DNA of 64,000 bases from the NCBI GenBank assembly GCA_041918175.1, contig JAYRWE010000107.1, positions 1 through 64,000 on the forward strand. Direction: 5' to 3'. A model generated the notes under the pieces. It worked only from the letters and a program-made list of their open reading frames with translations. It ran no database searches and had not been told where the DNA came from. Positions 58,978 to 64,000 of this stretch are shown here, piece by piece. How positions within the stretch are numbered: position 1 is the stretch's first letter; each line of letters opens with the position of its first letter. The DNA is from JABWAN01 sp041918175 (GTDB lineage Bacteria > Zhuqueibacterota > Zhuqueibacteria > Zhuqueibacterales > Zhuqueibacteraceae). A program made the position numbers and the translations under genes.

Positions 58978-61284
58978 TTAGCGTCGCACCACTGCGACTT
59001 TGCCAACCGCGCTCGCACCAGTTTCCGCAATGAAGGCCACAAAAAGATAAACGCCGCTCGGCACGTATTCACCGTTGTCGTCTTTGCCGTTCCACACCAC
59101 TTGTGCGCCCGGCACCTCTTCGCGACGAAACGTGCGATGCAAGCGGCCATCGACGCCGTAAATTTTCACCGTGCTATTCGCAGAGAGATTGTTGATCACA
59201 AAACGGCTCGCTTCGCTCTCGATTACAAATGGATTGGGAAAACCGCTCAACGCGTTCAAGTCTTCGCGCGGTTGCGTGAAAGACGTACGCAAACGCGAGA
59301 TGCCGTTCGTGGTCGCGATCCACACGTCGCCGTTTTTGCGATTGAACGCAATGTCCGTAATCGTGTTCGACACGAGCGAGCTATTGCCCACGGTAATATC
59401 TGCGAACGAAATATTATCCAAACCCGAGAGCACGGAAATGCCCGCGCTCGTGCCGACCCATTTATTGTTCGCGGGATCGACCTTTACCATGCGCACGTTC
59501 TCATTGATCAAACAATTCAGATTGCCGTCGATATTCGTGCAAATACGCTCACGCGCGATTCCCGAAAAGAGGAAATACAAACCTTCCGCGGTGCCGATCC
59601 ACATTTCGCCGTCGCGATCTTGCGCTAGCGCGCGAATGTCCACACTGCGCAAACCGTCTTCGCCTTTCAACGTGCCTGCATGCACGTCATCGCTCGTGTT
59701 ATCCACGGTGCCGCGATGGTCTAACACGCTCACCCCTGGGCTGCCGCCGCCAGGCTCGGTATCAGTTCCAACCCAAATGCGATCTGCGGTTTCAGACTTT
59801 TCGATTTCCAGCGCCACCATGGTATTGCTGGTTTGTAGAAAACTCGAAGAAAATCCGATCCACCGTCCCTGCGTCGTATAAACGTTGAGCGCATTGCCGT
59901 TGCTTGCGGCATAATTACAAACCCAAATGTTACCCGCGTCATCTTGTCTAATCTTGGTAATCGGCACGAAACGCGGATCAATTGAAATGCCCACCAAGCC
60001 GCTATTGGTTTGATCCAAACGCGAGAATTGCAAATTGCCGATCTCGCCTTTCACCACCGTGATGCCGCGGCCGAACGTCGCAATCCAGCGGTCGCCGTTT
60101 TGCAAAAACTCGATGTCGCGACAATCATCGTGAATAAACGCGTTGTCTTGCGGGCCGTAATTATACCAACGTTGGCCGTCGTAAATCATAAAGCCCACCG
60201 CGCCATCGGCCAAGCCCGAGGTGCACCACACATTGCCGTCCTCATCCACTTGAATCGAGGTGATGCTATTCGCCGCCGGACCGTCCGGTTCGCGCGCGCT
60301 CCAGTTGTTGTTCGCGGCGTTATATTCAAACAAGCCGCGGCTTGAAGTGCCGGCCCAAACGATATTGCGCGCATCAATCGTCAAGCCGGAGATTTGTGCG
60401 AGATCAGTTCCGACGCGTTGCCATGCGCCGGGCGTGGTGCCGGAGTAAATGCCGTTCGCCGTGGCGATGAACAACGTCTCCACGCCATTGATATTCACGC
60501 TCTCCGCTTGCTTAAACACAAAGCCCGTCAGATTGCCGGAAATGCTTTGCCATCTGTTGTTCACAAACTGCGCGATGCCGTTCGCGCAAACGGCAATTGC
60601 ACGTCCTTGAAAAGTCGTGAAGTTCAACACGCGATTCGAAGGCAGTCCTTGCGCGGTCGTGAAAATCGTCCAACTCTCCGGCGCTTGGAGATTGGGCAAA
60701 GTTAATGACGTGCGCGCGGCGCCGCTGTTGGTCGCAGCCCAAAGCGTGTTGTTGTTGATAAAAACGCTGCGCACCGTGTCGCTCTGAATCACGCTACCAA
60801 AATTGCGATAGGTTTCTTTCACCTCATCGCGCGCGACGAGATACAGGCTCACGCCCACACTCGTGGAAAGATACATCGAGTCGCCGAGAGCAAAAAAATC
60901 CAAAACCGCCACGCTGTTTTCTTTGAATTCGTTGATGCGCTTAAACGTGGTGTTTGTGGGATTGAAAACATCGATCGCGCCGTTGGAAAAGCCGATCCAC
61001 ACGCGGCCGCGTTGATCAAATCCAATGACGCGCGCATCGTTTTGGCTCAAGCCGTCGGTGTTCTTGTAGGTCTTGTAAGTTTGATTCGTTTGATCCCAAA
61101 ACAATACGCCGCCGCCGGTTGCGGCCCACACGCCTTGCGCGTTGCTCTTGAGCGAGCGCACCGTGCGCGTGTTCGTGAAGGACTCCCACAATTGCGGAGA
61201 AATGTCGAGACCGGGAACGGATTGGGCATAAGCAGAGACAGCGAGGAATAAAGCGGCGACGAGAGCAAGCAGAATTTTGTTCAT
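58978..61284 (-). CDS. PorZ-like secreted beta-propeller protein with C-terminal FlgD/T9SS-like domain
   Basis: 768 aa. Signal peptide 1-20 (LLALVAALFLAVSAYAQ). Two propellers of two-component-regulator type repeats (for example WAATGGGVLFWDQTNQTYKT, VWIGFSNGAIDVFNP, MWIGTAEGLYFL, VWIATTNGISRLR) fill about 30-670. The C-terminal 90 residues (GFPNPFVIESEASRFVINNL, VKIYGVDGRLHRTFRR, VWNGKDDNGEYVPSGVYLF) are a FlgD/T9SS type A-like beta domain. The layout matches PorZ, the lipopolysaccharide-binding part of the type IX secretion attachment complex. No other por genes are visible, so the name is provisional. Confidence 0.85.
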   Translation of the reverse strand: MNKILLALVAALFLAVSAYAQSVPGLDISPQLWESFTNTRTVRSLKSNAQGVWAATGGGVLFWDQTNQTYKTYKNTDGLSQNDARVIGFDQRGRVWIGFSNGAIDVFNPTNTTFKRINEFKENSVAVLDFFALGDSMYLSTSVGVSLYLVARDEVKETYRNFGSVIQSDTVRSVFINNNTLWAATNSGAARTSLTLPNLQAPESWTIFTTAQGLPSNRVLNFTTFQGRAIAVCANGIAQFVNNRWQSISGNLTGFVFKQAESVNINGVETLFIATANGIYSGTTPGAWQRVGTDLAQISGLTIDARNIVWAGTSSRGLFEYNAANNNWSAREPDGPAANSITSIQVDEDGNVWCTSGLADGAVGFMIYDGQRWYNYGPQDNAFIHDDCRDIEFLQNGDRWIATFGRGITVVKGEIGNLQFSRLDQTNSGLVGISIDPRFVPITKIRQDDAGNIWVCNYAASNGNALNVYTTQGRWIGFSSSFLQTSNTMVALEIEKSETADRIWVGTDTEPGGGSPGVSVLDHRGTVDNTSDDVHAGTLKGEDGLRSVDIRALAQDRDGEMWIGTAEGLYFLFSGIARERICTNIDGNLNCLINENVRMVKVDPANNKWVGTSAGISVLSGLDNISFADITVGNSSLVSNTITDIAFNRKNGDVWIATTNGISRLRTSFTQPREDLNALSGFPNPFVIESEASRFVINNLSANSTVKIYGVDGRLHRTFRREEVPGAQVVWNGKDDNGEYVPSGVYLFVAFIAETGASAVGKVAVVRR

Positions 61285-61517
61285 AAAAGCAAAAGCGGTT
61301 CAATGAATGAGGAGTGAATTGATTGCAGAAAATGCAAAACGATTTCCGGAAAGACCATTAAAAGAATAAAGCTAAAAACCTCAGCCTTTCGGGCAACACA
61401 CGGATCAAACACGCACACCTACTAGTTTTATCCGCGACGCTTTTGATCCGTACGTAGCCAAAAAATTTTCAGAGTTTTATTCTGAGCTTGAATCATAAAT
61501 CCGCATAGTTTGCACAA

Positions 61518-61979
61518 TCAAACTTGCGGCAGCAAATTCGCCATCTCGATCGCAGCGAGCGCGGCGTCCCAGCCTTTGTTGCCGGCCTTTGTGCCCGCGC
61601 GCTCGATAGCTTGCTCAATCGTATCGGTGGTGAGCACGCCGAAGATGACGGGCACGCCAGTTTGCAAACCGATCTCGCCGAGCGATTTCGAAACGAAGCC
61701 TGCGATGTGATCGAAGTGCGGCGTGGCCCCGCGAATGAGCACGCCGAGGCCAAGCACTGCATCAAATTTTTTCGAGGCGGCAAGCTTGGAGGCGACGAGC
61801 GGAATTTCATATGAACCGGGCACGCGATACACGCTCAAATCTTCCTCGCGCGCGCCGTGACGGAGCAAACCATCGCGCGCACCGAGCAAGAGTTGCTCGC
61901 AAATAAAACTATTAAAGCGACTCACAACAATCGCAAACCTTTTGTTCTGCGCGTTGAGTTGACCTTCGAAGGTAGGCAT
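61518..61979 (-). CDS. ribH: 6,7-dimethyl-8-ribityllumazine synthase
   Basis: 153 aa. Condenses ArpP (5-amino-6-ribitylaminouracil) with 3,4-dihydroxy-2-butanone 4-phosphate in riboflavin synthesis. Signatures: FAIVVSRFNSFICEQLLLGA, VYRVPGSYEIPLVASKLA, VLIRGATPHFDHIAGFVSKS (catalytic His in PHFDHI) and PVIFGVLTTDTIEQAIERAG. Full length, ending NLLPQV. It follows ribBA in the same direction but two unrelated genes intervene. No FMN riboswitch was seen upstream. A weak TCAGA/TCTGA hairpin with T-run lies at about 61461-61485. Confidence 0.97.
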   Translation of the reverse strand: MPTFEGQLNAQNKRFAIVVSRFNSFICEQLLLGARDGLLRHGAREEDLSVYRVPGSYEIPLVASKLAASKKFDAVLGLGVLIRGATPHFDHIAGFVSKSLGEIGLQTGVPVIFGVLTTDTIEQAIERAGTKAGNKGWDAALAAIEMANLLPQV

Positions 61980-62060
61980 GAGGTTATTCTTTGAGTAGTT
62001 CAGCTTCGACTTAATCGAGGGAAATCATCTTTGTGGATTTCAACCGCTGATCCAAAAACG

Positions 62061-62177
62061 CTAGGAATTTGTAGCTCGTCGCAGCAACTCGACTTCGGCT
62101 TCAAAATCATCCGAAGTAGCAAAAGGAAAATTACGACTACTATTTTCGGAAACAATATTATTTTCGAGCAGAGGCAT
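62061..62177 (-). CDS. possible 38-aa small protein
   Basis: ATG 62177 to TAG 62061-62063. The sequence (MPLLENNIVSENSSRNFPFA followed by TSDDFEAEVELLRRATNS) is acidic and helix-prone at its end. No ribosome binding site and no family recognised. It lies in an AT-rich gap. Confidence 0.22.
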   Translation of the reverse strand: MPLLENNIVSENSSRNFPFATSDDFEAEVELLRRATNS

Positions 62178-62195
62178 AGCCGAAAAACTTTCTGC

Positions 62196-62828
62196 TTAGT
62201 AAAACTTCCAAGGCCGGAGTTTGTTAGTTAAAAACCTGTTGTAAGAGCGAAATATCCGCTCTGTAATCGCTAATGCAATCATTGCTGCAAATGCGATCTG
62301 TATAGTTTCATATCCAGCAACTGAAAGTGCAATCAAAGTTATCCCTCCGCAGATGACGGCGTTACTTACGATAATCAGATCATTTAACCCTCCCGTGAAT
62401 GAACTTTGGATAAATCTAAAAAAGAAATTTTGCTGATCTGGCACGCTATAAATCGCTCGTTGTCGGGATATGTACTCCGCAAGTTCAACATCGAATTTTA
62501 TAAAGAAGCCAATTATTTCATTCATTGACTGCCGAAAGGCTCGTACTTGCACAGTTCTCAAGCTTAACCGGTTGAGAACGGTAATGCCGAAAAGTAGTAA
62601 GACCATTAAAACTCCAAGAGATGGAATGGCAATATCGTTAATTGAGGACTTGGTAACCTGCGGAATTACGACAAGCACTCCGATACCAGTAGACAGTAAA
62701 GTGATAAAAAAATTCACCCGCTGTTCCACCTGATGATTTTCGTCAATCCAAAGCTCATTGATGCGGTCATATTCCTTAAGCATCAACTCGATTGTGTATT
62801 CCATTTTATATTCACTCGAATCCTGCAT
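62196..62828 (-). CDS. four-TM membrane protein of unknown function
   Basis: 210 aa. A soluble N-terminal helix (about 1-35, MLKEYDRINELWIDENHQVE) is followed by TM helices at about 39-56, 68-86, 155-172 and 175-192. No catalytic motif. The arrangement (short helical head, two TM pairs around a cytosolic segment 90-150) recalls membrane effectors of defence systems, but no partner gene is seen. AT-richer than flanking genes. GGAG lies 10 bases before the ATG at 62828; ATG 62804 is an alternative. Not recognised. Confidence 0.65.
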   Translation of the reverse strand: MQDSSEYKMEYTIELMLKEYDRINELWIDENHQVEQRVNFFITLLSTGIGVLVVIPQVTKSSINDIAIPSLGVLMVLLLFGITVLNRLSLRTVQVRAFRQSMNEIIGFFIKFDVELAEYISRQRAIYSVPDQQNFFFRFIQSSFTGGLNDLIIVSNAVICGGITLIALSVAGYETIQIAFAAMIALAITERIFRSYNRFLTNKLRPWKFY

Positions 62829-62892
62829 CAGGTGTATTCTCCATCTCTTACATCTCTATAGCACAGCGTTTTTTCATCGCACATTCGATAGC

Positions 62893-63933
62893 TCATTTCA
62901 CCGTCATCGGCGCGTTGATCGGCTTTAAATAATCTAGCACTTGCTCCGCAACGACTCGATGCCCGCGCGCTGAGAGATGAATGCCGTCGGCATAAAGATA
63001 AAGCTCCTTCGCGCGTTTACCATAGAAACTGCCGCACTCAATTGCAAGGCAATTTATTCCGCGCTCGAGCAATTCTGCTTGCAACAACGCTTGCGGCGCC
63101 CAGATGCCGTCCTGCTCGGTGTTGCGCACTTGATATTCATAGGGCAAGAGCACAACGTCGAAGCCAATATCGCTTGTCGCGCAAAGCTGCTGCATGGTTG
63201 CCAAATCTTGCAACACTTGTTGAAACTGCGGCTGCGCAACTCGATAAAAGCGGCGATCATTCTCAAAATAAACTTTGCTGCGATCCGAAACCGCGTTCTT
63301 GAGCAGCATATAAAATTTCGAGTGTGAGCGCACTTGCGCCAGCGCACGGCTCAAACGACCTGCGAGCGAGTAGTCTTGCACAAACGAAGTGTCGTTCTGC
63401 GCGTCATTCAAACAAAAAAATACGAGCACACGCTCCGGCGTTGTCTTCTGCAGCCAATAACGCAACACCGCGACGTAATCCGAAGAGTTGAGCCCGATCA
63501 CCGCAGTGTTGATGATCGTTGCCTCCGTCGCCGTGCGCAAAATCTCTGCGATGGTTTCCTGTTCTTCCACCGCCGGCCCGAACAATACTGAGTCGCCCAA
63601 AAGTAAAATCTTTTCTTGGTTGGAAGTCAACGCGATCTCCGGGCCGCGCAAGCCGAGCGTGTTGATGCGCACGGTTTTGCCCGCGCATATGCCCACCGCG
63701 TTTGGCGCCCAGCCGTTGGCTGACGCCGAATAAAAATTTTTGTTGAACAAAGCGCGATCGGTATATTGCACATGAATCTCGTCGCCCCACAGCAGGCGCG
63801 TGAGGCCCTCCGCGAGCACGAGCACGGCAAGCGTTGCAATGGTCATGAGCAATACGAAGGCGAGACGAAACGTGTGGAGCTTCGCAGCTTGTCGGGAGGT
63901 GTCTTGCGCCCACATGTTATTTGCCGTTTTCAT
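62893..63933 (-). CDS. membrane-anchored SGNH/GDSL hydrolase-like protein
   Basis: 346 aa. One N-terminal TM helix (about 22-45), then an SGNH fold: block I ILLLGDSVLFG (Ser nucleophile), block II Gly in TAVIGLNSSDY, block III Asn in FFCLNDAQND and block V DGIHLSARGH (Asp, His). Likely an esterase or O-acetyl transfer enzyme acting on envelope polymers or lipids. Start at 63933 overlaps the ribBA stop by 17 bases; ATG 63915 is one base after it and is also possible. Confidence 0.85.
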   Translation of the reverse strand: MKTANNMWAQDTSRQAAKLHTFRLAFVLLMTIATLAVLVLAEGLTRLLWGDEIHVQYTDRALFNKNFYSASANGWAPNAVGICAGKTVRINTLGLRGPEIALTSNQEKILLLGDSVLFGPAVEEQETIAEILRTATEATIINTAVIGLNSSDYVAVLRYWLQKTTPERVLVFFCLNDAQNDTSFVQDYSLAGRLSRALAQVRSHSKFYMLLKNAVSDRSKVYFENDRRFYRVAQPQFQQVLQDLATMQQLCATSDIGFDVVLLPYEYQVRNTEQDGIWAPQALLQAELLERGINCLAIECGSFYGKRAKELYLYADGIHLSARGHRVVAEQVLDYLKPINAPMTVK

Positions 63934-64000
63934 CCATGATCAAATGGCCCAGCTTGTCGCGCTTCGTTTCAAGGTAGCGCACGTTCGCCGGGTTTGCAGC
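63917..64000 (-). CDS. ribBA: C-terminal end of RibBA (GTP cyclohydrolase II part), cut by window edge
   Basis: Only the last 27 codons are in the window: ANPANVRYLETKRDKLGHLI followed by MDENGK and TAA. The N-x2-N-x2-YLxTKxxKxGHL pattern is the conserved C-terminus of RibA/RibBA, which opens GTP for riboflavin synthesis. ribH lies 1.9 kb downstream on the same strand, supporting the call. Whether a RibB half is fused is not visible. Confidence 0.8.
   Translation of the reverse strand, partial: AANPANVRYLETKRDKLGHLIMDENGK

Noticed and set aside
61980..62195. FMN riboswitch upstream of ribH
   Set aside because: The conserved RFN helices and motifs are not recognisable here.
62031..62231. 66-codon plus-strand frame in the ribH upstream gap
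   Set aside because: No ribosome site, no similarity, and it overlaps the end of the four-TM gene on the other strand.
1..64000. CRISPR array, rRNA/tRNA genes, tmRNA, insertion sequence transposase
   Set aside because: No regularly spaced direct repeats, no cloverleaf with a T-loop-like sequence, and no transposase domain were recognised on reading; a tRNAscan/Infernal run would settle the RNA genes.

Overview
The window reads as chromosomal DNA from a Gram-negative (diderm) bacterium, most likely of the Bacteroidota/FCB assemblage or a related candidate phylum. Evidence: LpxB (lipid A synthesis), a TonB-dependent receptor with STN and carboxypeptidase-regulatory-like domains, a DUF4249-type lipoprotein, a PorZ-like propeller protein with a C-terminal FlgD/T9SS-like domain, many lipoproteins, and a Bat/MoxR cluster. 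Shine-Dalgarno use is mixed: some genes have clear AGGAG sites, many have none, and some start with GTG or TTG. This placement is inference; no rRNA or tRNA gene was seen.

Layout. 1-5.9 kb (minus): a partial gene, then clpB, a class-B dnaJ and grpE (protein disaggregation, no dnaK here), then a membrane-anchored double-PDZ protein. 6-8.2 kb (plus): ECF sigma factor, zinc-finger anti-sigma and a lipoprotein. 8.3-23.9 kb (plus): a 15-kb MoxR/vWA (Bat-like) cluster made of a TPR metallopeptidase, two DUF4159 proteins, MoxR ATPase, a lipoprotein-like protein, DUF58, two vWA membrane proteins and a giant DUF4175-like coiled-coil protein. 24-25.2 kb: a small accessory patch with a Phd/ParE-type toxin-antitoxin pair, a decayed nucleotidyltransferase remnant and a DUF5647-like gene.

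25.2-33.2 kb (minus): tyrS, smpB, an RNase D-like exonuclease, an unknown two-TM protein, a lone CoA-transferase A subunit, YbjQ, a secreted Kelch propeller and a P5C dehydrogenase-type ALDH. 33.2-41.2 kb: a second nucleotidyltransferase remnant, a small Lys/Ala-rich protein with its own promoter and terminator, VOC protein, DUF4386-like membrane protein, cyclase/kynurenine-formamidase-like hydrolase, secreted intradiol-dioxygenase-like protein, fatty-acid desaturase, PLP decarboxylase and EamA transporter.

41.3-49.1 kb (plus): a secreted/outer-membrane set of Rieske lipoprotein, CBM9-like/STN fusion, TonB receptor, YHYH protein, MORN-like lipoprotein, Sco1/SenC and DUF4249 lipoprotein. I infer an outer-membrane uptake and metal/redox module. 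49.1-53.9 kb: a probable defence operon with its own promoter (TrlF-like PHP-ATPase, AlbA_2/Schlafen-type protein, Uma2 nuclease). 53.9-64 kb: ICMT-like methyltransferase, lpxB, then minus-strand cpoB/ybgF-like, recN, PorZ-like propeller, ribH, an unknown membrane protein, an SGNH hydrolase and the end of ribBA.

Intergenic spaces carry several families of dispersed inverted repeats. The best is a roughly 145-bp element present twice in opposite orientation (17971-18112 and 42912-43057) with 31 identical bases. No CRISPR array, transposase or known riboswitch was seen.
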